This document shows, piece after piece, positions 1 through 6,678 of a stretch of DNA of 24,799 bases. The stretch spans positions 1 to 24,799 of the forward strand of contig CAAGQC010000082.1 in NCBI GenBank assembly GCA_900771995.1, given 5' to 3'. Position 1 is the first letter of the stretch, and every line of letters starts with the position of its first letter. The notes beneath the pieces were generated by a model, which did not search any database, had not been told where the DNA came from, and saw only the letters and a list, made by a program, of their open reading frames with translations. The DNA comes from Lachnospiraceae bacterium (GTDB taxonomy: Bacteria; Bacillota; Clostridia; Lachnospirales; Lachnospiraceae). The position numbers and the translations under genes were made by a program.

Positions 1-1654
1 GGATCTCCACATCGCAGGGTACTACATGATGGTAACCCAGATATTCGTCGATGTTGGCTGCAGCTACTTTTCCGGCGGCAATGGCACGGATAACGGTAGC
101 CGGACCGGTCACGCAGTCCCCGCCGGCGAATACACCGTGGACATCCTTGACTTCACTGTCGCTCATGGCGGTGATGGTTCCTCTCTTCACAGAGATACCA
201 GCCTCTTCAAAATGGCGGGTCTCGATACCCTGACCGATCGCCACCACGACGATATCACAGGGAATTCGAAGGAGAGGCACATCCGCCTGGATCGGACGGG
301 CACGTCCCCAGGCATCGATGGGGCCGATGATCTGCGGTTCTACCCACAGGGCCGTCACATTGCCATTCTCGTCGGCTTCGATCTTGTGAGGGGCTTTCAG
401 GCTGTAGAGTTCTGCGCCCTCTGCGATGGCTCCTTCCACTTCCTCAGGAAGTGCCGTCATATCGTTCTGTCTTCTGCGGTAGGCGATTCCCACCTTCTTC
501 GCCCCCAGACGGATAGCGGAACGGGTACAGTCCATGGCTACGTTGCCGCCGCCCACCACGACTACGGTCTTGTCCTTGAAGTCCGGCATGTCATCGTCAC
601 CGATGCGGCGGAGCATTTCCACCGCAGACATGACGCCTTGGGCGTCCTCGCCCTCGATACCGATCTTCTTATCCGTATGGGCACCGATGGCGATATAGAC
701 TGCATCATATTCTTCGTGCAATTTATTATAAGAAATCTCACCTTCGCCGTTGCCGACTCTGGTGTTCAGTTTCACTTCCACTCCGGTGGACAGGATAGTG
801 TCGATGTCCTCCTGTAAGCGTTCTCTGGGGAAACGGTAGTTGGGGATTCCGTAACGGAGCATGCCGCCCAGCTTGCTCTTTTCCTCGAATACCACGGCAT
901 GGTGTCCCATCAGCTCCAGATAATATGCCGCAGACAGTCCGCCGGGGCCTCCGCCGATGATGGCTACCTTTTTGCCGGTGCTCTCCGCTTTCTCGGGTAC
1001 GGGAACGGTATTGGCTCTGGCATTGTCCACTGCCATACGCTTCAGGCCGCGGATGTTGATGGCACTGTCGATCATGTTACGGCGGCATCTTGCCTCACAG
1101 GGATGCTCGCAGATCAGTGCGCAGGCGGTAGGGAAAGGATTGTCCTTGCGGATCAGCTTCACGGCATCCGCATAGCGTTCTTCCTTCACCAGTGCTATGT
1201 AACCCGGGATATCCACACCCGCGGGACACAGAGCCACGCAGGGAACCGGCTGGGTGATATGGCAGGAACATTTTCCGCCATGCTCGATATGGTAGACATA
1301 ATCCTCCCGGAAGCCTTCCAGTCCGGCCAGTACCATATGGGCTGCCTCGTAACCGATGGCGCAGTCTGCGGAATCCACGATGTCGGAAGCGGTATCCCGG
1401 ATCAGATCCAGGGTCTTCAGGGTGGCTTTACCGGCCAGCACATCTTCCATCAGATTCTGCAGCTGTCCCAGTCCCACACGACAGGGCACACATTTACCAC
1501 AGGTCTGGGCATGACACATTTTCAGAAAAGAAAGCTGTAAGTCCACCGGGCATAATCCGGGCGGGCTGGCGATAATTCTTCTCTCCAGATCTTTGTACAG
1601 GCGTTCCACCGTAAGCTGGGCTTTATTCGGGGTAGCTATCTTCAATCGGCTCAT
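1..1654 (-). CDS. NuoF-like Fe-S domain fused to GltD-like NAD(P)/FAD oxidoreductase (3' end cut by the window edge)
   Basis: The reading frame is open from ATG 1654 to the left edge (551 codons, no stop), so the C-terminus lies outside. Residues 52-98 carry C52-x2-C55-x2-C58 and C98, the spacing of the N3 [4Fe-4S] ligands of NuoF (motif CGKCVPCR). Next comes a GltD-type cysteine-rich segment (PCVALCPAGVDIPGY and ACALICEHPCEARCRR). Then follow an FAD Rossmann motif (GGGPGGLSAA) and a second nucleotide-binding motif (VVGGGNVAMDC). The family moves electrons between NAD(P)H and Fe-S partners; in anaerobic clostridia such hybrids commonly sit beside hydrogenase or dehydrogenase subunits, which would lie left of position 1 (inference). 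A GGAGAAG ribosome site 5-6 nt before ATG fixes the start. The gene has its own promoter and candidate operators. It is a paralogue of the gltD at 17353-18846. The oxidoreductase class is secure; the partner is unknown. Confidence 0.85.
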   Translation of the reverse strand, partial: MSRLKIATPNKAQLTVERLYKDLERRIIASPPGLCPVDLQLSFLKMCHAQTCGKCVPCRVGLGQLQNLMEDVLAGKATLKTLDLIRDTASDIVDSADCAIGYEAAHMVLAGLEGFREDYVYHIEHGGKCSCHITQPVPCVALCPAGVDIPGYIALVKEERYADAVKLIRKDNPFPTACALICEHPCEARCRRNMIDSAINIRGLKRMAVDNARANTVPVPEKAESTGKKVAIIGGGPGGLSAAYYLELMGHHAVVFEEKSKLGGMLRYGIPNYRFPRERLQEDIDTILSTGVEVKLNTRVGNGEGEISYNKLHEEYDAVYIAIGAHTDKKIGIEGEDAQGVMSAVEMLRRIGDDDMPDFKDKTVVVVGGGNVAMDCTRSAIRLGAKKVGIAYRRRQNDMTALPEEVEGAIAEGAELYSLKAPHKIEADENGNVTALWVEPQIIGPIDAWGRARPIQADVPLLRIPCDIVVVAIGQGIETRHFEEAGISVKRGTITAMSDSEVKDVHGVFAGGDCVTGPATVIRAIAAGKVAAANIDEYLGYHHVVPCDVEI

Positions 1655-1681
1655 AATCTTCTCCATTCTGCGGGCGCGTCG

Positions 1682-1695
1682 TGTAAGCGCTTACA
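1682..1695. promoter_or_regulatory. Perfect 14-bp palindrome, cre/LacI-type operator
   Basis: TGTAAGCGCTTACA is a perfect palindrome and fits the catabolite-responsive element consensus TGWAANCGNTNWCA recognised by CcpA and related LacI-family repressors. It lies about 50-65 nt downstream of the predicted start of transcription and about 28 nt before the ATG of the left-edge oxidoreductase, a position where a bound repressor would block elongation. The identity of the regulator is inferred. Confidence 0.6.
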
Positions 1696-1753
1696 TTTTA
1701 TTTTGTAAAAAATAGCCGTTTCCTGTCGGCTAATCATTTTCTATACACGTGTA

Positions 1754-1782
1754 ATTGTATCCTAAATAATAAAAACTATCAA
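1754..1782 (-). promoter_or_regulatory. Sigma-A-type promoter of the left-edge oxidoreductase
   Basis: On the minus strand, TTGATA (1782-1777) and TACAAT (1759-1754) are separated by exactly 17 bp, each hexamer matching the consensus at 5 of 6 positions. Transcription would start near 1747, next to a 10-bp palindrome TACACGTGTA (1744-1753), leaving a leader of about 93 nt that contains the operator-like palindrome at 1682-1695. Confidence 0.65.
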
Positions 1783-1854
1783 TAGCTTTTAGGAAAGTTA
1801 ATTTTTTATCTATCTTTTTGTGGAATATGCATGAGGATATTGGTTAGGGCTAAG

Positions 1855-1870
1855 ATGTAAGCTCTTACAT
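1855..1870. promoter_or_regulatory. Second operator-like dyad upstream of the promoter
   Basis: ATGTAAGCTCTTACAT is a 16-bp dyad, symmetric except for the central CT. It shares both half-sites (TGTAAG/CTTACA) with the perfect palindrome at 1682-1695. The two sites are about 174 bp apart, centre to centre, and bracket the promoter at 1754-1782. Binding of the same LacI-family protein to both, possibly with looping, is an inference. Confidence 0.45.
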
Positions 1871-1966
1871 TTTTACTTCTAGCAATGCAGCCGTATCGAA
1901 AGAACGTGCGAAGCGGCCTGTTCCTCTTAAACAAAGGAATTTGCTTAAATTGGTGGAATTTCGGAA

Positions 1967-2039
1967 AATAGAAAAGCAAAAGCCCCGGCGGAGCAGGCCG
2001 TCAGAACACAAAAAACTGACAGGCTCACCCGCCGGGGCT
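1967..2039 (-). terminator. Rho-independent terminator of the degV-family gene
   Basis: Arms AGCCCCGGCGG (1981-1991) and CCGCCGGGGCT (2029-2039) are perfectly complementary over 11 bp, with further inner pairing (GTCAG with CTGAC). On the minus strand the stem is followed by a T-rich run (TTTTGCTTTTCTATTTT), and it begins 30 nt after the degV stop codon. The plus-strand side lacks a T-run, so the terminator works leftwards. Confidence 0.9.
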
Positions 2040-2069
2040 AAAACACTTACGCTATTTATGAATCTCCAT

Positions 2070-2906
2070 TTATACCGTCACAATCACGCCGCCGTCGTTG
2101 GCGTACATACTGCTGACGCCGCGGGTGTCCATGATCAGGCATCCCTTAAACTCCGCCTTCTCCATAAGAAGCTTCTTCATGGTCTCGGCCCGGTCGGGAG
2201 CGTTGCAGTGGGTGATCATCAGGACGCGGTCTTTCGTATCGCCCGCCTCTTCCAGAACGATCTCCGCCATTCTGCGGAGCGCTTTCTTCATGCCGACGCT
2301 CTGGCCCCTCTGCACGATGCTGCCCTTGTCTCCGGCCATGATGGGCTTGATGTTCAGCGTGGATGCCACCATGGCTTTCACGCCGGTCAGCCTGCCGTTC
2401 TTGCGCAGGGTCTCCAGATTATCCAGCACAAAATAGGTGTGGATATTGCTGCGGAAAGCTTCGATCTGCTTCACGATCTCTTCGAAGGGAAGTCCCTGTT
2501 CCTCCAGTTCTACCAGCTTCTTCGCGATCTGGGTCTCACCGCAGCTGGCGGACTCGGAATCGATGACATGGATCTGTTTCTTACCGTATTTTTCCCGGTA
2601 CAGGTTCATTCCCAGCACCGCACTGTTGTAGCTTCCGCTGAGGTGGGAGGACAGGGTGATCACATACACGTGCTCCGCCTCCGTGCGGTAGGATTCCCGG
2701 AAACGCTCCGGGGAAGGACAGGCTGACTTGGGACATTTCGGATACTCTGCCACCTTTTTCAGGAATTCCGCCTGATTGAAGTTCTCATCATCCTGGATCT
2801 GGTAATCTCCCACTTCCAGTCCCAGCGGAACGATCTCGAAACAGGGATCCTGCAGGTACTCTTCCGGCAATTCACAACAGCTGTCTACTACAATTTTATA
2901 ACTCAT
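2070..2906 (-). CDS. DegV family protein (fatty-acid-binding, EDD fold)
   Basis: Encodes 278 aa, the usual DegV length. The N-terminus MSYKIVVDSCCELP matches the family's opening strand and DS motif; TLSSHLSGSYNSA in the first half is the conserved lipid-binding loop; and the later NGRLTG and KPI segments match the second half of the fold. DegV/FakB proteins bind a fatty acid and, with FakA, supply acyl phosphate for phospholipid synthesis. No fakA is nearby, so that role is inferred from the family. An upstream in-frame ATG at 2921 exists, but GGAGATAG sits 5-8 nt before ATG 2906, so the shorter start is preferred. The gene is monocistronic, with its own promoter (3044-3072) and a strong terminator. 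Confidence 0.88.
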   Translation of the reverse strand: MSYKIVVDSCCELPEEYLQDPCFEIVPLGLEVGDYQIQDDENFNQAEFLKKVAEYPKCPKSACPSPERFRESYRTEAEHVYVITLSSHLSGSYNSAVLGMNLYREKYGKKQIHVIDSESASCGETQIAKKLVELEEQGLPFEEIVKQIEAFRSNIHTYFVLDNLETLRKNGRLTGVKAMVASTLNIKPIMAGDKGSIVQRGQSVGMKKALRRMAEIVLEEAGDTKDRVLMITHCNAPDRAETMKKLLMEKAEFKGCLIMDTRGVSSMYANDGGVIVTV

Positions 2907-3043
2907 ATTATCTATCTCCATATTATTGATTGCAGCTATTCAAAAATATGTCTCCGAAAGAATCATTCTGCGAATGCGTCACTGAATAGTTACAATTATT
3001 TGTTTTTCTCAAAAACTATACTATGTAGTTTTTAATACTACTT

Positions 3044-3072
3044 ATAATAGCACGAAATATTTCATTCGTAAA
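3044..3072 (-). promoter_or_regulatory. Candidate promoter of the degV-family gene
   Basis: On the minus strand, TTTACG (3072-3067) and TATTAT (3049-3044) are 17 bp apart in an AT-rich stretch. The start would be near 3037, giving a leader of about 130 nt. The rest of the 317-bp gap 2907-3223 is AT-rich. It holds the start of the plus-strand gene's leader, for which I see only a weak TATACT (3118-3123) and no convincing -35. Confidence 0.5.
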
Positions 3073-3223
3073 GTCTTTCCACAAAATATTCATATTCCCT
3101 TTTCGACGGACTTCGTTTATACTGTTTCTATATAGCATATAACCTACCGTTGCAGACCGCTGTCATCCTTCTGAACGAAGGATTACCTCGTGGAAGCGCC
3201 GGTATTCACCCCAAGGAGTCCCC

Positions 3224-3718
3224 ATGATCGCATTACAGATTACATCCATGAAAAATTTTATGAACCATCTGCTGGTAGCGGATACTTTCGATCCTTTCCT
3301 GCTGGAAGAAGCCACCGTCAGCACGGCCCTCACCGTCAACATCGACGGGCACATCAACAAGGACTTCTATCCCGCTGAGGAACGGGGCGAAGACTGTATT
3401 CCCTGGGATCTGCAGTCCTGGAGCAAAATAAAAGGACTGTGCTTTGACCTGATCAAGGGAAAACACACTCCTTTGTATTTTAAATTCGTGCTTCATATGC
3501 AGCCTGATAAGGCATCTGCCATGCTGGAAAAAGCGCAGGTCGACCCTGGCGTCATCCGGGCGCTGGTGCTGAATATCCGCTACGACGGGGAAAAGACCGT
3601 TCTCACCACCGGATGTGCCTACCAGATCTTCACCATGGACAAGAGTGCTGACACTGCATGGGACAAGGCACTGAAAAAATATCTGGATCTGAAGGGGATT
3701 TCCTACGAGGAACTCTGA
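3224..3718 (+). CDS. DUF5721-like protein, function unknown
   Basis: Encodes 164 aa. The opening MIALQITSMKNFMNHLL followed by DTFDPFLLEEA, and a later segment with FVLHMQPDKA, recall the DUF5721 proteins of Lachnospiraceae; this is recognition from memory, not a search. The protein is soluble, has no signal peptide or membrane segment and no catalytic motif I can name. AAGGAG lies 6 nt before ATG 3224, which fixes the start. The stop TGA (3716-3718) directly abuts the complement of the stop of the convergent spoVAE gene, with no intergenic base. No terminator follows it, so its transcript probably runs antisense into spoVAE. Confidence 0.75.
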   Translation: MIALQITSMKNFMNHLLVADTFDPFLLEEATVSTALTVNIDGHINKDFYPAEERGEDCIPWDLQSWSKIKGLCFDLIKGKHTPLYFKFVLHMQPDKASAMLEKAQVDPGVIRALVLNIRYDGEKTVLTTGCAYQIFTMDKSADTAWDKALKKYLDLKGISYEEL

Positions 3719-4075
3719 TCACTCTTTCATCTTCGGTTTGCTGAGCAGGCTCGCCAGATAACCGAAGATCAGCGCTGCGGAGGTTCCCACGGCACCGGCC
3801 TTGAAGCCTCCGGCAAAAAGTCCCAGAAAGCCCTGTTCCTGCACCGCTTCTTTCACGCCCTTCATTAACACATTTCCGAATCCAAGCAACGGTACACTGG
3901 CCCCGGCTCCCGCATAATCCTGAAAAGGTTCATACCAGCCAAGTGCGCTGATGACCGCACCGGTGACCACTAAGAGCACCATGATGCGTCCCGGCATCAT
4001 CTTCGTTTTTTCCATCAAGATCTGCACCAGAGCACAGATCAGACCGCCCACCCAGAAAGCATTGATATAATCCAT
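3719..4075 (-). CDS. spoVAE: Stage V sporulation protein AE (SpoVAE, SpoVAC/AE family)
   Basis: A membrane protein of about 118 aa opening MDYINAFWVGGLICALVQ. It has several hydrophobic segments and the family signature GWYEPFQDYAGAGASVPL, followed by GFGNVLMKG and GTSAALIFGYLASL. SpoVA proteins form the inner-membrane channel that moves dipicolinic acid into the forespore and releases it at germination. An AAGGAGG site lies only 2 nt before ATG 4084 and 11 nt before ATG 4075; 4075 is preferred because relatives begin at this residue, though 4084 and 4120 are also in frame. The gene is the last of a run with a shikimate-kinase-like gene and an EamA transporter. It is separated from spoVAD (6679-7701), and no spoVAC is visible, unlike the usual contiguous spoVAC-AD-AE order. 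Confidence 0.85.
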   Translation of the reverse strand: MDYINAFWVGGLICALVQILMEKTKMMPGRIMVLLVVTGAVISALGWYEPFQDYAGAGASVPLLGFGNVLMKGVKEAVQEQGFLGLFAGGFKAGAVGTSAALIFGYLASLLSKPKMKE

Positions 4076-4132
4076 CTTCTGCATTTCCTCCTTACTATCT
4101 GTTAAGGACAGTCTCTGCACTTTTTCCTGAAT

Positions 4133-5065
4133 TTATGCGTTCTTTTTGCCAAAACGGAACCATTCCGGTGGAAGCTGTACCAGGATCACCGCGGCAAATA
4201 CGATGACACAGCCTGCGATCTGTCTGGCCGTCAGGGTCTGATCCGTGGTTAAAAATCCGATCTTATAGGCGATCCATCCGGAGATCGTGGCGATGACAGA
4301 CTCCAGACTCATGATCAGTGCCGCCACGGTAGGATTCAGTCCCTTCTGCCCTACGATCTGCAGGGTATAGCCCACGCCACAGCTCAACACGCCGGCATAT
4401 AACAGGGCACCCAGACCTTCCTGCAGCTGGCCGAAGGTGGGCTGTCCCCAGATCAGCGCTCCGATGCAGCAGGCCACGCCGCACACCGTGAACTGAATGC
4501 AGGATACCACGGCTCCGTCGATCTTTGCCGCATAATGGTCAATGGTCATGATCTGTATGGCAAAAGCGATGGCACATAAAAATACCATGATATCTCCGGC
4601 TCCGAGACGCAGGGATTCCGTCATGCAGAGCAGGTACATTCCCACAGCCGCCATGACTGCTGCCGCCCAAACCACCGGCGCCACCTTTTTCTTCAGAAAA
4701 ATACCGAACATGGGGACAAAAATGATGTACAGTGTCGTGATGAATCCGGCCTTGCCGACACTGGTGTATTTGATGCCGAACTGCTGTAAAGTGCTGGCGA
4801 TCGTCAGGGAGATGCCGCACAAAAGTCCCGCTTTCACATTCAGTTTCCAGTCAAGAGGAGCAGCCTTTTCCCCGGCGATCTTCCGGCTGAGCAGAATGTA
4901 CACCAGAATGCTGGCGGCACCGATCAGGGAGCGGACACCGTTAAAGGTAAACGGGTGCATGTAATCCATGCCCTTGCTCTGGGAGACAAATGCCATGCCC
5001 CAGATCGTGGCTGTCAGCAGCAGGATCAGACTGTTTCTCGTCGTTTTTGCTCTCGTATTTTCCAT
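4133..5065 (-). CDS. EamA/DMT-family transporter
   Basis: Encodes 310 aa with about ten hydrophobic helices in two similar halves, the EamA (drug/metabolite transporter) pattern. The first half opens with a helix containing TATIWGMAFVSQ and the second half contains GVGYTLQIVGQKGLNPTVAALIMSLESV, both typical family segments. The substrate cannot be read from sequence; relatives export amino acids, nucleotides or other metabolites. The start ATG 5065 is two bases after the stop of the shikimate-kinase-like gene and has GGAGGAG about 10 nt upstream, so the two genes are co-transcribed and probably translationally coupled. It is followed within about 60 bp by spoVAE. Confidence 0.88.
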   Translation of the reverse strand: MENTRAKTTRNSLILLLTATIWGMAFVSQSKGMDYMHPFTFNGVRSLIGAASILVYILLSRKIAGEKAAPLDWKLNVKAGLLCGISLTIASTLQQFGIKYTSVGKAGFITTLYIIFVPMFGIFLKKKVAPVVWAAAVMAAVGMYLLCMTESLRLGAGDIMVFLCAIAFAIQIMTIDHYAAKIDGAVVSCIQFTVCGVACCIGALIWGQPTFGQLQEGLGALLYAGVLSCGVGYTLQIVGQKGLNPTVAALIMSLESVIATISGWIAYKIGFLTTDQTLTARQIAGCVIVFAAVILVQLPPEWFRFGKKNA

Positions 5066-5067
5066 GA

Positions 5068-5568
5068 TTATTTTACTCCTCCGGCTGCGATCTCCGCCAC
5101 CACATCCCGCAGCATTTTTCCGCTGCAGTCTATGATAAGATCCGCATATTTTTCATACAAAGGGGTTCTCTCCTCGTACAGGTCCTTCAAGGTCTGGCCG
5201 GGCTGCAGGGTCACACCTCTGGCATTCAGATCTCCCAGCCGCTGTTCCACTTCTTCATAGGGAAGCTTCAGATACACTACGGTACTGATGTCCCGCAGAT
5301 GCTGCATGCCCTCCGGTTCGTAGCAGGCGCTTCCGCCGGTGGCAATGATGCTGTTGTCCAGATCCAATGAGGCATTTACGTCGCTCTCGATCTGCCAGAA
5401 GCCCTCCACGCCGTATTCCGTGATGAGTTCGTGCAATAATTTGCCGTGTCTCTCCTGGATTACCAGATCCGAATCCACAAAATGTCTGCCCAGGCGTTTC
5501 GCCAGAACCACACCTACCGTGCTTTTTCCCGAACCCGGCATGCCGATCAGGGTAATATTATTTTTCAT
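5068..5568 (-). CDS. aroK: Shikimate-kinase-family protein with altered substrate-site residues
   Basis: Encodes 166 aa, the usual shikimate kinase length. The Walker A loop is at residues 9-17 (GMPGSGKST), the DSD metal/substrate segment at 32-34, and the lid-type ERTPLYEKYAD near 130-140. Two shikimate-binding features differ. The FRxxE motif reads F57-W58-Q-I-E61, so the arginine is replaced by tryptophan. The GGG loop reads T77-G78-G79-S80, so the third glycine is serine. It is therefore a P-loop small-molecule kinase of the AroK fold, but shikimate as substrate is doubtful. The start ATG 5568 has GGGAG upstream; an ATG at 5583 lies in frame. It heads a run with the EamA transporter and spoVAE, and no other aromatic pathway genes are in the window. 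Confidence 0.8.
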   Translation of the reverse strand: MKNNITLIGMPGSGKSTVGVVLAKRLGRHFVDSDLVIQERHGKLLHELITEYGVEGFWQIESDVNASLDLDNSIIATGGSACYEPEGMQHLRDISTVVYLKLPYEEVEQRLGDLNARGVTLQPGQTLKDLYEERTPLYEKYADLIIDCSGKMLRDVVAEIAAGGVK

Positions 5569-5580
5569 AAGTTTCTCCCA

Positions 5581-5610
5581 CAAAGAAAATCGCCGCCTGT
5601 AAGCGACGAT
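5581..5610 (-). terminator. Terminator or attenuator between ridA and the shikimate-kinase-like gene
   Basis: ATCGCCGC (5589-5596) pairs with GCGACGAT (5603-5610) through 8 bp, one of them a G-T pair, with a 6-nt loop. On the minus strand TTTTCTTTG follows. It ends only a few bases before the ribosome site of the downstream gene, so it can end the ridA transcript or set partial read-through into the kinase-transporter-spoVAE run. Confidence 0.6.
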
Positions 5611-5637
5611 CTTCCGTCATGTTGTTCTTTCTTATTG

Positions 5638-6012
5638 TTATACTTCTGCAATGACTTCCACTTCACACAGTACGTTCTTGGGAAGGGTCTTGACTGCAAC
5701 ACAGCTTCTGGCAGGATTCTCGGTAAAATATTTGGCATAGACCTGATTGAAAGCTGCGAAATCGCCCATATCTGCCAGGAAGCAGGAGGTCTTGGCTACT
5801 CTGGTGTAATCGGTGCCTGCTGCCTTTAACAGTTCGCCGATGTTCTTCATTACCTGCTCTGCCTGCTCTTCGATGGTGGTTCCGTGGATTTCTCCGGTAG
5901 CAGGGTCAATGGGGATCTGACCGGATGCAAAAAAGATATTGCCCAGTACGATGCCCTGGGAGTAAGGTCCGATTGCTGCGGGTGCTTTGTCTGTTGAAAT
6001 CTTCTGTAACAT
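5638..6012 (-). CDS. ridA: RidA family reactive enamine/imine deaminase
   Basis: Encodes 124 aa, full length for the family. RidA hydrolyses reactive enamine and imine intermediates such as 2-aminoacrylate, made by PLP enzymes, to ketoacids; it is a cytosolic trimer. Signature residues are present: GPYSQG near 15-20, SGQIP near 30-34, R102 in the PARSCV motif and E117 in CEVEVIAEV, matching the catalytic arginine and glutamate of the archetypal enzyme. AGGAG lies 6 nt before ATG 6012. I do not see a good separate promoter, only AT-rich TATAAT-like sequence with no -35, so it may be transcribed with the 83-aa gene upstream. A hairpin terminator follows. Confidence 0.95.
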   Translation of the reverse strand: MLQKISTDKAPAAIGPYSQGIVLGNIFFASGQIPIDPATGEIHGTTIEEQAEQVMKNIGELLKAAGTDYTRVAKTSCFLADMGDFAAFNQVYAKYFTENPARSCVAVKTLPKNVLCEVEVIAEV

Positions 6013-6111
6013 AATATTCTCCTCTTCTTCCTATAATTAATTATAATTACGCTCTGAGAATGCCTCCGGATTCCGACACATCCAAAATCCGCGCTGGCAT
6101 GCACATAGCGT

Positions 6112-6363
6112 TTACTTCGTCATGTCTACCTCCGGCTCATCAAATTCCGCCGTCACGTAGAATCCTCTGGAATTCTCCACAATATCCGCCACGACGCCCT
6201 CCCGGTTCTTCAGGCGGTAACGGAAAGGAATATTGGGGGACATGGCCAGAGACGGGTCTATGGTATAGTAATAGTTACTGGGCAGAAGGCCCTCGGTTAC
6301 CGTGATCTTCTGTCCGACCTCCAACAGCCCCGGCCGCTCCATCTTAAATTCTATCCTGCGCAT
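6112..6363 (-). CDS. Conserved-looking 83-aa hypothetical protein
   Basis: A short soluble protein beginning MRRIEFKMERPGLLEVGQK and ending acidic (EFDEPEVDM). It has no signal peptide, membrane segment or recognisable catalytic motif; alternating hydrophobic and charged residues suggest a small beta-rich domain. It resembles small proteins I recall from Lachnospiraceae, but I cannot name a family. Support for being real comes from a well-placed promoter (6415-6443), same-strand synteny with ridA, and a plausible though weak GGTGAG ribosome site about 5 nt before ATG 6363. The stop is 99 bp upstream of the ridA start. Confidence 0.65.
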   Translation of the reverse strand: MRRIEFKMERPGLLEVGQKITVTEGLLPSNYYYTIDPSLAMSPNIPFRYRLKNREGVVADIVENSRGFYVTAEFDEPEVDMTK

Positions 6364-6414
6364 TTTGACTCACCAGCCATTCCCGGCATAATGTATTTTC
6401 GCCGTTTGAAATTT

Positions 6415-6443
6415 ATTCTAACAGTATCTTACAAGGCTTGCAA
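6415..6443 (-). promoter_or_regulatory. Promoter of the 83-aa gene (extended -10)
   Basis: On the minus strand, TTGCAA (6443-6438) and TAGAAT (6420-6415) are 17 bp apart, and TGT directly precedes the -10, the extended -10 form. Transcription would start near 6408, about 45 nt before ATG 6363, and probably also serves ridA. Confidence 0.6.
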
Positions 6444-6678
6444 GGATTATTTCTTCATCTACCTTGTCTGCTCTACTTTCTCCTGCAATCAGCTTTTAAG
6501 TTTAATTCTGCCATTTACTTTCCTCTACCACTACTTCCCAATGTCCATTTTGACTGGTACCAACACGCTTTAACTGTCTTATCCTTGACTGTCTGTAATG
6601 CAACATCCGGTCTGATTGCCGGTTCACATGTATCAGAAATAGCATTGGTACAAATCATTTCTGACTTGCTGCTTTTCG
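6444..6678. other. Unassigned intergenic stretch downstream of spoVAD
   Basis: With the promoter just left of it, this forms a 315-bp gap without an assigned gene. On the minus strand a 47-codon frame runs from ATG 6645 to TAA 6502 and ends with a tryptophan-rich, charged tail (NGHWEVVVEESKWQN). It has no ribosome binding site, so I do not call it a gene. A perfect 8-bp inverted repeat (TCAGAAAT 6633-6640, ATTTCTGA 6657-6664) lies 15 nt beyond the spoVAD stop without a T-run. The stretch could be a decayed gene remnant or a long 3' untranslated region. Confidence 0.35.

Noticed and set aside
1941..2726. Long plus-strand frame (261 codons) opposite the degV-family gene
   Set aside because: Its product is histidine/leucine-rich low-complexity typical of antisense shadows, it has no ribosome site, and it crosses the degV terminator hairpin.
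6633..6664. Inverted repeat TCAGAAAT/ATTTCTGA as spoVAD terminator
   Set aside because: The stem is AT-rich with a 16-nt loop and no T-run follows on the minus strand.
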